Source of the DNA: FEN-1191 sp964528845
GTDB lineage: Bacteria > Pseudomonadota > Gammaproteobacteria > Steroidobacterales > Steroidobacteraceae
Reading direction: 5' to 3'
DNA: 64,000 nucleotides
NCBI GenBank assembly: GCA_964528845.1
Contig: CAZGVE010000015.1
Coordinates: forward strand, 1-64,000
Position numbers and translations under genes: made by a program. Shown piece by piece: positions 16,527 through 26,899 of the stretch (positions are counted from its first letter, which is position 1; every line of letters starts with the position of its first letter). The notes beneath the pieces are model-generated. The model was not told the DNA's origin, searched no databases, and was given only the letters and a program-made list of their open reading frames with translations.

Positions 16527-17286
16527 CGGCCAGCTGCGCAGCGCTGCTGCCAGGGTAGCGCTGCACGACCTGGCTCAGCGTACCGCGGGCATCAGACAGG
16601 TGTTTCTGTTCGAACTGGGTGTACCCGAGCTTGAGCAGCGCATCCGGCGCCTTGCGCGACTGCGGATACTGCTGGCCAACGGCGCGGAACGCCGCTGCAG
16701 CGTTGTCGAAGTCGCGCGTCACGTAGTACGCCTCTCCGAGCCAGTACTGTGCGTTGTCGGCCAGCGCGCTTTGCGGGTAGGTCTTCAGGAAGTCCCGGAA
16801 CTGCGCGATCGCATTGGCATAGTCGGAGGCCTTGAGCGCATCGTAGGCATGGCCGTAGGCGGCCTGGTCGGTGGGCGCGGCGGCGGAGCCGCTACCGGCG
16901 GCGCCGCCGTTGCTCGCTGTCGCAGAGCCGGGCGCGCCGCTGGTGCTGAGCGCCTTGAGCCCGCTCTCGAGCGCTGCGACACGCTGGTTGAGGTCGGCGT
17001 AGAGATCGCGCTGCTGCTTCGAGAGCGTCTGATTCCCGTTCTGCAGCTCCTCGACCTGCCCACGCAGTAAGCGCAGCTGGGACTCGAGCCCATCGATGCG
17101 CTGTGACAGGTCCACCAGGCTCTGGTTGTTCACCACGCGCTCGACGCGGCCGAGCCGCCCGTCCACATCATCGAGCCGCACCTGCATCGGATCCGGTTCC
17201 GGCGTACTCGCGCATCCGGTGAGCAGCGCGGCGAACGCGGCCACGGATAGCCAGACGTGAGCGTGCGGAACAATGCGCGCGAGCAT
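16474..17286 (-). CDS. cpoB: Cell division coordinator CpoB (YbgF), Tol-Pal associated
   Basis: Periplasmic protein linking Tol-Pal to PBP1B and septal wall synthesis. 270 residues. The N-terminus MLARIVPHAHVWLSVAAF leads to a lipobox-like LLTGCAS with Cys25, so it may be a lipoprotein, unlike the soluble E. coli protein. A coiled coil spans about 40-110 (LSQRIDGLESQLRLLRGQVEEL). TPR repeats begin near 145 (YDALKASDYANAIAQFRDFL, then DNAQYWLGEAYY). The 3' end is duplicated across the N run. Twenty or fewer bases separate it from pal. Confidence 0.93.
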   Translation of the reverse strand: MLARIVPHAHVWLSVAAFAALLTGCASTPEPDPMQVRLDDVDGRLGRVERVVNNQSLVDLSQRIDGLESQLRLLRGQVEELQNGNQTLSKQQRDLYADLNQRVAALESGLKALSTSGAPGSATASNGGAAGSGSAAAPTDQAAYGHAYDALKASDYANAIAQFRDFLKTYPQSALADNAQYWLGEAYYVTRDFDNAAAAFRAVGQQYPQSRKAPDALLKLGYTQFEQKHLSDARGTLSQVVQRYPGSSAAQLAAERLQKMPADAPAQAAP

Positions 17287-17300
17287 GGGCGCCCCTGGAA

Positions 17301-17849
17301 TCAGTTCAGGTAGACCAGCTCGACCCGGCGGTTGCGGGACCAGGCCTCTTCGGTGTGACCGGTCACGGCCGGCCGCTCCTCCCCGTAGCTGACGGTCGTG
17401 ATCTGCGATTCCGACACGCCCTGCAGCATCAACGCGCGTCGCACGGCCTGTGCGCGCCGCTCGCCGAGCCCGATGTTGTATTCGCGCGAGCCGCGCTCAT
17501 CGGTACTGCCCTCGAGCCGCACGCGAATGCTCGCGTTGGAGGCCAGATAGTGAGCATGAGCGCCGAGCAGATCGGTGAACTCCGGCTTGATCTCGCTGCT
17601 GTCGAAGTCGAAGTAGATCGTGCGCTTCTGCAGCTGCTCGCTGGACGGACCGGCGACGCCCGGCCCGGTGCCATTGGCGACACTGGCGCCGGCGGCGCTG
17701 GCGGCATCGGCCCCGGCACTGTTGGCGGATTGCACGGGCACGACGCTGGCCGCCGGTGCTGCAGACGGCGGCTTCGGCTTGTGCGTGTTGCAGCCGCCCG
17801 CGAGCAGTGCCCCGATGAGCGCGATCCCGATCAGAAACCTGTTTTGCAT
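17301..17849 (-). CDS. pal: Peptidoglycan-associated lipoprotein
   Basis: Outer-membrane lipoprotein that binds peptidoglycan and TolB. 182 residues, signal MQNRFLIGIALIGAL with lipobox LAGGC, acylated Cys20. A Pro/Ala/Ser-rich linker precedes the OmpA-like domain: TIYFDFDSSEIKPEF, then LEGSTDERGSREYNIGLGERR and SYGEERPA, NRRVELVYLN. The ATG at 17849 follows GGAGAG. Lies between tolB and cpoB as in other gammaproteobacteria. Confidence 0.96.
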   Translation of the reverse strand: MQNRFLIGIALIGALLAGGCNTHKPKPPSAAPAASVVPVQSANSAGADAASAAGASVANGTGPGVAGPSSEQLQKRTIYFDFDSSEIKPEFTDLLGAHAHYLASNASIRVRLEGSTDERGSREYNIGLGERRAQAVRRALMLQGVSESQITTVSYGEERPAVTGHTEEAWSRNRRVELVYLN

Positions 17850-17899
17850 GGCTACTCTCCGCATGGCCGCCAATACCGCCCTACCCGTGCACGATAGCA

Positions 17900-19255
17900 T
17901 CACGGGGCCGCGAACGGTCCCCAGACCGGTTCGCGCACCTCTCCCTGGTCCGCCTTGAGCCGCTGCGTGACCAGGCCGTCGACCGAGACTTCCTGCAGCG
18001 TGCCCAGTTCCCCTTCCCTGCCCGAGTAGATGATGGTCGCGCCGTTGGGTGCGAAGCTCGGGGATTCATCGAGCCGTCCGCGCGAGAGTACGCTGACCGT
18101 GCCGGAATCCAGCTCCTGGACCGCAATCCGGTAGTTGCCGCCATCGCGCGTGACGAACGCGATCCGCTTGCCGTCCGGTGCGACGCGTGCCCGCGCGTTG
18201 TAGCCGGACCCGAACGTAATGCGCTGGACGCGCTGCGGCTGGCCGATCTCCAGGCGGTAGATCTGAGGTCCGCCGGCCCGGTCGGAGGTGAAATACAGGC
18301 CCTTGCCGTCGGTGCTCCAGGCCGGTTCGGTATCGACGGCCGGGTCGTCAGTCAGGCGCGTGAGCTTCTGCGAGGCCAGATCGAGCAGCCAGATGTCGAG
18401 GTTGCCGCCGCTGCCTGAGAGCGTCAGCGCGAGCTGCGTACCATCCGGAGAGAACACCGGCGCCCCGTTCACGCCCGCGCGCGCCGAGACCAATCGGCGC
18501 TCCCCCGTGCGCACGCGTTGCACGTACACCGACGACAATCGGCTCTCGAACGACACGTAAGCCAGCCACTGGCCATCGGCGGACCAGGCCGGCGACATGA
18601 TCGGCTGACCGGATTCGAGGATGACGCGGGCGCCCTCGCCATCGGCGTCGGCCACCACCAGCGAATAGCGCGCGGCGGGCGGCTGCCCCTGGACCGCGAC
18701 GTAGGCGATCCGGGTCGCGAATGCGCCGCGCACACCCAGGATCTTCTCGTATACGAAGTCGCTGAGCTGGTGTGCGGCGTTGCGCAGGCTGGCCCCGGTG
18801 GCCACGAACCGCTGCCCCCCCATGCGCGCTCCGGTGAGGGTGTTGAGCAGCTCGCAATCCACGTCGAGCTCGTTCGGATTGGGGGCTGAGAGCCGTCCGA
18901 CGAGCACGTAGTCATTACCGGCCGCCTTCCAGTCCGCGGCCTGCACGTCCGCCGCGCGCGTGGGCGTAGTGAGCATGTCCCGCCGCTGCATCGCACGGAA
19001 CCGACCACTGCTCTCGAGGTCGTGCGTGACGACCGCCGCGACATCGAAGCCGCCATCGGCTGGCACCGCGCGCGCGAACGGTACGATCGCGATCGGAATC
19101 GGATCCGTGACGCCCTGGGTCACGTTGACCTCGAGTTCGGCCCACGACGGGCTCGCCGCGGCGAGCAGCCAGCAGGTCGCGATGGCGGGTATCGCACTCC
19201 AGAACACGCGGGACCAGCGGGATCTGGGACGGACAGGGGTCATGGCTTCAGTCAT
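17900..19255 (-). CDS. tolB: Tol-Pal system periplasmic protein TolB
   Basis: Periplasmic propeller protein that shuttles between TolA and Pal. The signal peptide is unusually long and basic (MTEAMTPVRPRSRWSRVFW), cleaved near SPSWAE. The N-terminal domain begins VTQGVTDPIPIAIVPFA. TolB-type blades follow: SPAWSADGQWLAYVSF, PVFSPDGTQLALTLSG and PSFAPNGATIIYSGREG. ATG at 19255 overlaps the tolA stop by eight bases; ATG at 19243, five bases downstream of it, is also possible. 451 residues from the first start. Confidence 0.94.
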   Translation of the reverse strand: MTEAMTPVRPRSRWSRVFWSAIPAIATCWLLAAASPSWAELEVNVTQGVTDPIPIAIVPFARAVPADGGFDVAAVVTHDLESSGRFRAMQRRDMLTTPTRAADVQAADWKAAGNDYVLVGRLSAPNPNELDVDCELLNTLTGARMGGQRFVATGASLRNAAHQLSDFVYEKILGVRGAFATRIAYVAVQGQPPAARYSLVVADADGEGARVILESGQPIMSPAWSADGQWLAYVSFESRLSSVYVQRVRTGERRLVSARAGVNGAPVFSPDGTQLALTLSGSGGNLDIWLLDLASQKLTRLTDDPAVDTEPAWSTDGKGLYFTSDRAGGPQIYRLEIGQPQRVQRITFGSGYNARARVAPDGKRIAFVTRDGGNYRIAVQELDSGTVSVLSRGRLDESPSFAPNGATIIYSGREGELGTLQEVSVDGLVTQRLKADQGEVREPVWGPFAAP

Positions 19256-20187
19256 GGGGCGTGAAGGTAACCCCCACGCTGCGGTCGAACAAGGCCGGAT
19301 CGGGCGGCGGAGGCAAAGGCGAGGCCCGGTACGCTGCCGCCTCGATCGACTGGCGCACGGCATCATCGCCATTGCAGTCCGCGACATGCACGCCCGTGAC
19401 CTCGCCGCCCGGGACCTGCGTAATCTCCACCTTGCAGCGGATCCCGGCGTGCGCGGTTGGCGGCCGGATCCAGACGTGCTCGATCTTTGCGGCGATCAGT
19501 GCCTGGTACTGCGCCAGCGCGCCACTGGTCTGGGCCGCATTCAGGTGCTCTTCCTCCGCCATCTGGGCATGCAGGTCCGCCTCGAGCTGTGCGCGCTCCT
19601 GCGCCGCCTTGGCGGCGGCCGCAGCGCGCGCCGCCTCTTCCTTTGCATGCCGCTCGGACTCCTCCTTCGCCTTCTGCGCCGCGGCCCGCTCGGCGGCGAT
19701 CTTCTCGGCGGCCGCCTTTTCGGCGGCAGCCTGCTGGGCGGCCTCGCGCTGGGCCTGCTCCGCAGCCGCGGCCTGCTCCNNNNNNNNNNNNNNNNNNNNN
19801 NNNNNNNNNNNNNNNNNNNNNNNNNNNNNNNNNNNNNNNNNNNNNNNNNNNNNNNNNNNNNNNNNNNNNNNNNNNNNNNTCCCTGGCCTGCTGCTCCGCG
19901 AGTTCCTGCTGCTGGCGCCGCGCCGCCTCGTCGCGCGCCCGCTCCTCCTCCGCGGCGGTATCCGGAGGCGGGGGCGCTGGATTCGCGGCCGGCTCGGCCG
20001 GAGGCGCCGGCGCCGCGGCGGGCGCAGGCGCAGGCGACACGAGCGTGCCTTCGATCGCAAGCGTCGTAGCCGCTGGCCGCGGCCGCCGGTACACCAGCGC
20101 CCCCCAGACCAGCACGGCGACGATCGCCGCGTGGATCAGCACCGAGAGCACTATGGGCAGGATGCGATCGCTGGCGGCGTCCTTCAT
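19248..20187 (-). CDS. tolA: Tol-Pal system protein TolA, interrupted by a 100-N gap
   Basis: Inner-membrane protein that spans the periplasm and couples TolQR energy to Pal/TolB. One N-terminal membrane helix is seen in ILPIVLSVLIHAAIVAVLVW after MKDAASDR. A Pro/Ala-rich stretch and then a long Ala/Glu/Lys/Gln helix (domain II) follow. The 100 N fall inside the helix. The C-terminal TolA domain reads YQALIAAKIEHVWIRPP, then the PGGEVTGVHVADCNGDD part and RSVGVTFTPHD. The frame differs across the gap because its length is a placeholder, so this is not evidence of a mutation. Confidence 0.92.
19780..19879. other. 100-N scaffold gap inside tolA
   Basis: A run of exactly 100 N. Both sides encode the low-complexity Ala/Gln/Glu helix of TolA (many GCC, CAG and GAG codons), the kind of sequence where short-read assemblies break. 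No exact flanking duplication was found, unlike the gap at 16372. Confidence 0.95.
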
Positions 20188-20199
20188 ACGCGGGCGTGC

Positions 20200-20643
20200 T
20201 TAAGGAGCCGCCGGCACCGGTGCGGGCGCTTCGGTCTGGAATCCCAGCTTGTGGGCTCCGGCCTGCTGCAGCAGCACCATGGCGGCCACGACGCGCCCGT
20301 AGGGCACGGCCTTGTCGCCGTTGACCAGCACCGCGCGTGCGGGCGAGCGGCGCAGCGCGGCCGTGGCACGCACCAGCGCGGTCTCATCGTCGATCGGCGC
20401 GCGCGGCGTGGCGCCGACGTTCAGATACAGTCGGCCCTGGGAATCGATGGACATCACGAGCGGTGGCTCATTCGGCGCGGCATCGAGCGGCTGCGCCGCC
20501 GCGCGCGGCAGGTCCACTTTGATCCCCTGGCTCAGCAGTGGCGCGGTGATCATGAAGATGATCAGCAGTACCAGCATCACGTCGATATAGGGCACGACGT
20601 TGATCTCACCCATGAGGCGGCGCTTGGAGCGGCCCGTCACCAT
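20200..20643 (-). CDS. tolR: Tol-Pal system protein TolR
   Basis: ExbD/TolR-family proton-channel subunit, 147 residues. A short cytoplasmic start MVTGRSKRRLMGEINVVPY leads to the single membrane helix IDVMLVLLIIFMITAPLL with the essential Asp (YIDVML). The periplasmic domain ends LLQQAGAHKLGFQT. ATG at 20643 lies one base after the tolQ stop. A longer in-frame reading within tolQ was rejected. Confidence 0.95.
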   Translation of the reverse strand: MVTGRSKRRLMGEINVVPYIDVMLVLLIIFMITAPLLSQGIKVDLPRAAAQPLDAAPNEPPLVMSIDSQGRLYLNVGATPRAPIDDETALVRATAALRRSPARAVLVNGDKAVPYGRVVAAMVLLQQAGAHKLGFQTEAPAPVPAAP

Positions 20644-20644
20644 G

Positions 20645-21376
20645 TCAGTGTCCCCGTCCGGCCGATGGCGTGCCTGCCGGCGCAGCCGTTGCCGCCGCCG
20701 GCGCGCGTCCGGCGTAGCGCTGCAGGATGGTCGAGAATTCTTCCATGAAGCCGTCGTATCGCAGCTCGAGCCGGCCCACCTGATCGGCGTAGCGGTTGTA
20801 GGCGACGACCGCGGGGATGGCAGCGAACAGCCCGATCGCGGTCGTGACCAGCGCCTCCGAGATGCCGGGTGCCACCATCGCCAGGGTTGCCTGCTGCACG
20901 TTGCCGAGGGAGCTGAAGGCACTCATGATCCCCCAGACCGTGCCGAACAGTCCGACGTAGGGACTGGTGGATCCGACCGTCGCGAGCGTCGCCAGGCTTT
21001 GCTCGAGACGCTCGATCTCCTTGAGCTGCGCGACGCGCATCGCGCGCCGTGACCCTTCCAGCAGCATGTCGGCCGCGATCCCGCCCTGTGCGCGCAGCCG
21101 CGCGAATTCGCGGAAACCGAATTCGAAGATGCTCTCCATGCCCACCGTCCCGCCGCGCGACTCGATGGTCCGGTACAGCGTGGACAGATCCCCGCCCGAC
21201 CAGAAGCTGGTCTCGAACCGGTCGGCATCGCGTCGCGCCCTGCTGACCACCAAACGCTTGCGGAAGATGATCGCCCAGGAGCTCAGCGAGGCGGCCAGCA
21301 GGATGCCGATCACGATCTGCACCACCAGGCTGGCCTGCACGATGAGGCGCACAATCGACAAATCGCCGCCCATCAT
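20645..21376 (-). CDS. tolQ: Tol-Pal system protein TolQ
   Basis: ExbB/TolQ/MotA-family channel subunit with three membrane helices, 243 residues. Helix 1 is near 10-30 (VQIVIGILLAASLSSWAIIF). Helices 2 and 3 bracket GSTSPYVGLFGTVWGIMSAF and EALVTTAIGLFAAIPAVVAYN, the conserved channel segments. Powers outer-membrane constriction during division. Starts four bases inside the ybgC stop (ATGA overlap). Confidence 0.96.
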   Translation of the reverse strand: MMGGDLSIVRLIVQASLVVQIVIGILLAASLSSWAIIFRKRLVVSRARRDADRFETSFWSGGDLSTLYRTIESRGGTVGMESIFEFGFREFARLRAQGGIAADMLLEGSRRAMRVAQLKEIERLEQSLATLATVGSTSPYVGLFGTVWGIMSAFSSLGNVQQATLAMVAPGISEALVTTAIGLFAAIPAVVAYNRYADQVGRLELRYDGFMEEFSTILQRYAGRAPAAATAAPAGTPSAGRGH

Positions 21377-21782
21377 TGACTCCTTGCGGGATCGCCCGCC
21401 ATGAACGGCGGCAAGCGCCGTGGTTTCAGGCGCAGCGCGTCGAGGCAGGCGATGCGAACGGCAGCCTCCAGCAGCAGCTCGCCCTGCTCGCCGTCGCGCC
21501 AGATGCGCTGCCGGAATGCGAGCCGCGCACCGCTCGCCGGCCCGGGCTCGCAGCTGATCGCGAGCAGGTCATCGAGCCGCGCCGGCCGCAGGTACTGCAG
21601 TTCGAGCCCGACCACGGAGAACACGATGCCCGGATCCTGCGCCAGCGCGCGCTGCGATACGCCACGCCCGCGCAGCCACTCGGAGCGCGCGCGCTCGAGG
21701 AAGCGCAGGTAGTTCGCATAATAGACGACTCCGCCGGCATCCGTGTCCTCCCAGTAGACCCGCGCGTGCCACACGAACACGC

Positions 21783-21786
<4 letters not shown>
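21373..21786 (-). CDS. ybgC: Tol-Pal associated acyl-CoA thioesterase
   Basis: Hot-dog fold thioesterase of 137 residues. The active-site region reads VYWEDTDAGGVVYYANYLRFLERAR, with the catalytic Asp in EDTDAGG. First gene of the tol-pal cluster in most gammaproteobacteria, as here. Both ends overlap neighbours by four bases (ruvB upstream, tolQ downstream), so ruv and tol genes probably form one long transcript. Confidence 0.95.
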
Positions 21787-22828
<1,042 letters not shown>

Positions 22829-22832
<4 letters not shown>

Positions 22833-23455
22833 TGGCGCGCCGCGCCCTGCAGCGCCCGCCGGATCAGCTCCTCGGTGCCCAGCGCAACGCCCGCCGAGTC
22901 GGGCGCTGTCCCGGTCTCGGCCGATTTCAGCAGTGCCATGGCCTCCTGCGGGCGGTAGCCGAGCGCGATCAGCGCGCTGTAGGCCTCGGCCGCAGGCCCC
23001 GCGGCCTGCGCACCGCCGGCGGCGCCGCCCGGCGCACCCTCCGCATAGGGACCGGCCTCGAGGCGATCGCGCATCTCGACCACCAGCCGCTCGGCGATCT
23101 TGCGCCCGACACCGGGGATGCGTGTCAGCGTGGCGGTATCCTGCGCCCGCACCGCTGTCGCGAATACCGCGGCCGTGACGCCCGAGAGGATCGCGAGCGC
23201 GATGCGCGGCCCGACGCCGGAGACTTTCAGCAGCTGACGGAACAGCGAGCGCTCCTCCTCGGTCGCAAAGGCATAGAGAATATGCGCGTCCTCGCGCACC
23301 ACCAGGTGCGTGAGCAGGCGCACCCTTTCACCCACCGGCGGCAGGCCGTAGAACGTGGACATGGGTGCCGTAAGTTCGTAGCCCACGCCACCGACCTCGA
23401 GCAGCAGTTGCGGCGGGGCTTTCAGGCCGATCACGCCGGCGAGGGATCCGATCAT
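22829..23455 (-). CDS. ruvA: Holliday junction helicase subunit RuvA
   Basis: Tetrameric junction-binding subunit, 208 residues. OB-fold start MIGSLAGVIGLK, then helix-hairpin-helix motifs LLKVSGVGPRIALAIL and LTRIPGVGRKIAERLV. The C-terminal domain that contacts RuvB reads SALIALGYRPQEAMALL. ATG at 23455 is the family-typical start and overlaps the ruvC stop. The linker before domain III is Ala/Gly-rich. Confidence 0.97.
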
Positions 23456-24051
23456 GCCGGGATGGCCGCGGCGCCGGCCGCGAGCAGTGCGCCCTGCAGT
23501 CCTCCGATCCGCCGCGTCTGCGAATGGCACAGCGCCACCGCGAGCGCGTCGGCCGCGTCAGCCTGCAATCGGGCCTCGAGCGTCAGCAGTGTGCGCACCA
23601 TCTGCGCAACCTGCGGCTTGGCCGCCGCGCCGTAGCCCGTCACGGCCATCTTGATCGCGCGCGGGGCATATTCATGCACGCTCGCGCCCTGCGAGGCGGC
23701 CGCGCACAGCGCCACGCCGCGCGCCTGGCCGAGCTTGAGTGCACTATCGGGATTGCGGTGCAGGAACACGCGCTCGATCGCGACCATATCCGGCCGGTGC
23801 TCGGCCACCAGCGCGCACAGCTGCGCATGGATGCGCTGCAGCCGCACGACCATGTCCGCTCCGGCGACGTCGATGCAGCCGCTGGTCACGTGACGCTCGG
23901 TGCCGGCGCGGCAGTCGATGATGCCGAAGCCGGTGCGCTGCGAGCCGGGATCGAGTCCGAGCACACGGCAGTCGCGCGCTTCGAGCGTGACGGCAGCCGG
24001 TACGTCCTGCGGCCGGAATGCGCGCCAGGATCTGCTCGAATAGCGCGGCAT
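23452..24051 (-). CDS. ruvC: Crossover junction endodeoxyribonuclease RuvC
   Basis: Holliday-junction resolvase with an RNase H-like fold. Catalytic acidic residues appear in VLGLDPGSQRTGFG, VAIERVFLH and ADALAVALCH. From ATG 24051 it has 199 residues, about 25 more than usual, because a basic N-terminal segment (MPRYSSRSWRAFRPQDV) precedes the first strand. No start codon lies closer to the domain, so the extension may be real. First gene of the ruv-tol run and divergent from relA. Confidence 0.94.
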   Translation of the reverse strand: MPRYSSRSWRAFRPQDVPAAVTLEARDCRVLGLDPGSQRTGFGIIDCRAGTERHVTSGCIDVAGADMVVRLQRIHAQLCALVAEHRPDMVAIERVFLHRNPDSALKLGQARGVALCAAASQGASVHEYAPRAIKMAVTGYGAAAKPQVAQMVRTLLTLEARLQADAADALAVALCHSQTRRIGGLQGALLAAGAAAIPA

Positions 24052-24126
24052 GAGCTGATTCCTCGACGGCGCTTGCTGTGGCCGTCCATACCCTGAATGA
24101 TAGCCGGAAGGCACCGGCCACACAGC

Positions 24127-26109
24127 ATGGAAACCGCCCCCTACGCAACGCCGGAAATCACCGCGCGCCTCGCGGCGGCCCGCGCCGCGCTGGCCGAACT
24201 CGGGGCCGACACGGCGAGCCTGGATCAGGGCGGCGAAGCCGCCGCGATCGTCGCGGCGCTGACCCAGGATGGCGATCTGGCGATCGCGACGGCGCTGCAC
24301 TGGGCGCGTCGCGCCGGACTGCCGTCACAGCCCGCCGCGGGCGAGGAGCGACTGTCGCGCGCCGTCGCACGCCTGGCGCTCGGGCTCGCGCGGCTCGGCG
24401 AGCTGCATCTGCCCGCCGACTGGTCCGCGAGCCAGGGCCTGCACGGCGAGCAGGCCGAAACGCTGCGCAAGATGCTGCTCGCGATCGCAGCCGATCCACG
24501 CCTGGTCGTGGCGCGCCTGGCCGAGCAGCTGGTGCTGCTGCGTCATGCCCGCGCGCTGGATCCAGCCGCGCAGTACCGTGTGGCGCTCGAGACGCGCGAA
24601 ATCCTGGCGCCTCTGGCCAGCCGCCTCGGAGTCTGGAATCTCAAGTGGGAACTCGAGGACCTCGCGTTCCGCTACCTCGAGCCCGCGGAGTACCACCGGA
24701 TCGCGAGCGCGCTCGCCGAGCGCCGGGTGGACCGGGAGCGCTACATCGAGGCGGTCTGCGCGACGCTCTCGGCCGAACTGCGCGCCGCCGGCGTCACGGC
24801 TGTCGTGTACGGCCGGCCGAAACATATCTTCAGCATTGCGCGCAAGATGCGCCAGAAGAGTGTCGGGTTCGAGCAGCTCTACGACGTGCGCGCCGTGCGT
24901 ATCGTCGTCGACACGGTTGCCGACTGCTATGCGGCCCTCGGCGTCGTGCACGGCCTGTGGCACTACATCGCCGGGGAGTTCGACGATTACATCGCGACCC
25001 CGAAGGACAATGCCTACCGCTCGATTCACACGGCGGTGACGGGACCGGCGGGCAAGTCGCTCGAAGTCCAGATCCGCACGCGCGACATGCATGAGCAGGC
25101 CGAGCTCGGCGTCGCGGCGCACTGGCGCTACAAGGAGGGCGCGGCCCGGGACAGCGGCTACGAGCGCAAGATCCAGTGGGCGCGCCGCGTGCTCGATCCG
25201 GCCCAGGCAGGTCAGATCGAAGGCGACGTGATCGAGCGGCTCAAGGGCGAGATCTTCGCCGACCGGATCTACGCGATGACCCCGCGCGGAGATGTGGTGG
25301 ACCTGCCGCGCGGCGCGACGCCGCTGGACTTTGCTTACCACGTGCACACCGACCTCGGCCACCGCTGTCGCGGCGCGAAGCTCAACGGCCGCATCGTGCC
25401 GCTGAACCAGTCGCTGGGCAATGGCGATGTGGTCGAGATCATCACCGGCCGCGAGGGCGGTCCGAGCCGCGACTGGCTGGCGCCGGATTCCGGCTTTCTG
25501 GTCTCCCCGCGCAGCCGCGCGAAAGTTCGTGCCTGGTTCCGCCACCTCGACGAGGCCGCGCAGGGTCCGGCGGAACGTGCTGCCGCGGTGTCCGAGCCGG
25601 CGGAGCCGGAGCCCGAGTTGCGGCCTCCGGCGCGCCGGCGACCCCGCCCCGCCGCGGCGCGCTCGCCGGTGGAGATCGAGGGCGTCGGTGACCTGCCGAT
25701 CACGATGGCACGCTGCTGCGCCCCGGTGCCGCCGGAACCGATCGCCGGCTATCTGACGCTCGGGCGAGGTGTCACCGTGCACCGCGCCGCGTGCGCGAAC
25801 CTGCTGCGGATGCGCGTGCGCAACGCCCAGCGGGTGCTGAACGTCGAGTGGAACCTGGAGTCCGGCAGCCTGATGCCGGTGCGGATCCGGGTCGAGGCCT
25901 TCGACCGCCGCGGCCTGCTGCGCGACGTGTCCGACGTGATGGCGCTCGAGAAGCTCAGCATCGAGGGAGTGAACTCCGACACCGATCCGGACGATCGTAT
26001 TGCGACCATCCTGATGCGCACGGCGGTGCGGGACACCGAGCAGCTCGCCCGCGTGCTCGCGCGCCTGAGCGCGGTCCCGAATGTGCTGAACGCGCAGCGG
26101 GTGCCTTGA
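24127..26109 (+). CDS. relA: RelA-type (p)ppGpp synthetase
   Basis: Ribosome-associated ppGpp synthetase of the stringent response. The 660 residues begin with a degenerate HD region (about 75-145) that lacks the HDxxED hydrolase motif. The synthetase domain has YGRPKHIFSIARKM and EFDD at 284-287, the acidic motif of RelA in place of the RxKD of bifunctional enzymes. A TGS domain starts near 373 (DRIYAMTPRGDVVDLPRG), and an ACT domain ends the protein (VEAFDRRGLLRDVSDVM). Shorter than E. coli RelA (744). It converges on the ABC exporter genes with only 13 bases between stops. Confidence 0.95.
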   Translation: METAPYATPEITARLAAARAALAELGADTASLDQGGEAAAIVAALTQDGDLAIATALHWARRAGLPSQPAAGEERLSRAVARLALGLARLGELHLPADWSASQGLHGEQAETLRKMLLAIAADPRLVVARLAEQLVLLRHARALDPAAQYRVALETREILAPLASRLGVWNLKWELEDLAFRYLEPAEYHRIASALAERRVDRERYIEAVCATLSAELRAAGVTAVVYGRPKHIFSIARKMRQKSVGFEQLYDVRAVRIVVDTVADCYAALGVVHGLWHYIAGEFDDYIATPKDNAYRSIHTAVTGPAGKSLEVQIRTRDMHEQAELGVAAHWRYKEGAARDSGYERKIQWARRVLDPAQAGQIEGDVIERLKGEIFADRIYAMTPRGDVVDLPRGATPLDFAYHVHTDLGHRCRGAKLNGRIVPLNQSLGNGDVVEIITGREGGPSRDWLAPDSGFLVSPRSRAKVRAWFRHLDEAAQGPAERAAAVSEPAEPEPELRPPARRRPRPAAARSPVEIEGVGDLPITMARCCAPVPPEPIAGYLTLGRGVTVHRAACANLLRMRVRNAQRVLNVEWNLESGSLMPVRIRVEAFDRRGLLRDVSDVMALEKLSIEGVNSDTDPDDRIATILMRTAVRDTEQLARVLARLSAVPNVLNAQRVP

Positions 26110-26122
26110 GCCGCCCGCGATT

Positions 26123-26899
26123 TCAGTTCTTGAGCCGGTAGCCGGTCCGGAAGATCAGCATCACTGCCGCGAGTCCGAGCGCCAGCATCCCGGCGGTCAT
26201 CCCGAAGCTCACGCCGATGTGCACGTCCGCCACGCCGTAGAAGCTCCAGCGGAAGCCGCTGATCAGGTAGACCACGGGATTGAACAGCGTGACCGTACGC
26301 CATGCCGGCGGCAGCATCCTGATCGAATAGAACGCGCCGCCGAGGAAGGTCAGCGGCGTGATCACCAGCAGTGGCACGAACTGCAGCTGCTCGAAGCTGC
26401 GGGCCATGATGCCGATGATGAAGCCGAACAGGCTGAAGGTCAGTGCGGTCAGCAGCAGAAAGGCGATCATCCAGCCGGGGTGCACGATGTGCGGACGCAC
26501 GAACAGCGCCGCGGTGGCGAGGATGATCAGACCGACGATCAGGGACTTGGTGGCCGCCGCGCCGACATAGCCGAGGACGAGCTCGAGCGTCGACACCGGC
26601 GCCGAGAGCAGTTCGTAGATGGTGCCGGTGAACTTCGGCATGTAGATTCCGAACGAGGCGTTGGACAGGCTCTCGGTGAACAGCGAGAGCATCATCAGAC
26701 CCGGCACGATGAAGGCGCCGTAGCTCACGCCATCGACCTGCGACATGCGCGCACCGATTGCCGCCCCGAACACGACGAAGTACAGCGAGGTGCTGAGCAC
26801 GGGGGCCACGATGCTCTGCCACACGGTGCGGCGGAAGCGCGCCATCTCGAACTTGTAGATCGCCCAGACCCCGCGGCGGTTGAAGCCGGTCGCGTTCAT
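26123..26899 (-). CDS. ABC-2 type permease, YadH-like
   Basis: 258-residue inner-membrane permease with six predicted helices and the ABC-2 signature region (LYFVVFGAAIGARM, then GLMMLSLFTESLSNASFGIY and TPLTFLGGAFYSIRMLP). Partner of the ATPase encoded just upstream, which it overlaps by four bases. The pair resembles YadGH of E. coli, whose substrate is not established. Confidence 0.9.
   Translation of the reverse strand: MNATGFNRRGVWAIYKFEMARFRRTVWQSIVAPVLSTSLYFVVFGAAIGARMSQVDGVSYGAFIVPGLMMLSLFTESLSNASFGIYMPKFTGTIYELLSAPVSTLELVLGYVGAAATKSLIVGLIILATAALFVRPHIVHPGWMIAFLLLTALTFSLFGFIIGIMARSFEQLQFVPLLVITPLTFLGGAFYSIRMLPPAWRTVTLFNPVVYLISGFRWSFYGVADVHIGVSFGMTAGMLALGLAAVMLIFRTGYRLKN

Noticed and set aside
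19248..20187. Frameshift in tolA
   Set aside because: The frame change coincides with a 100-N placeholder whose length is arbitrary.
24127..26109. SpoT (bifunctional ppGpp synthetase/hydrolase)
   Set aside because: The HDxxED hydrolase motif is absent and the synthetase has the RelA-type EFDD.
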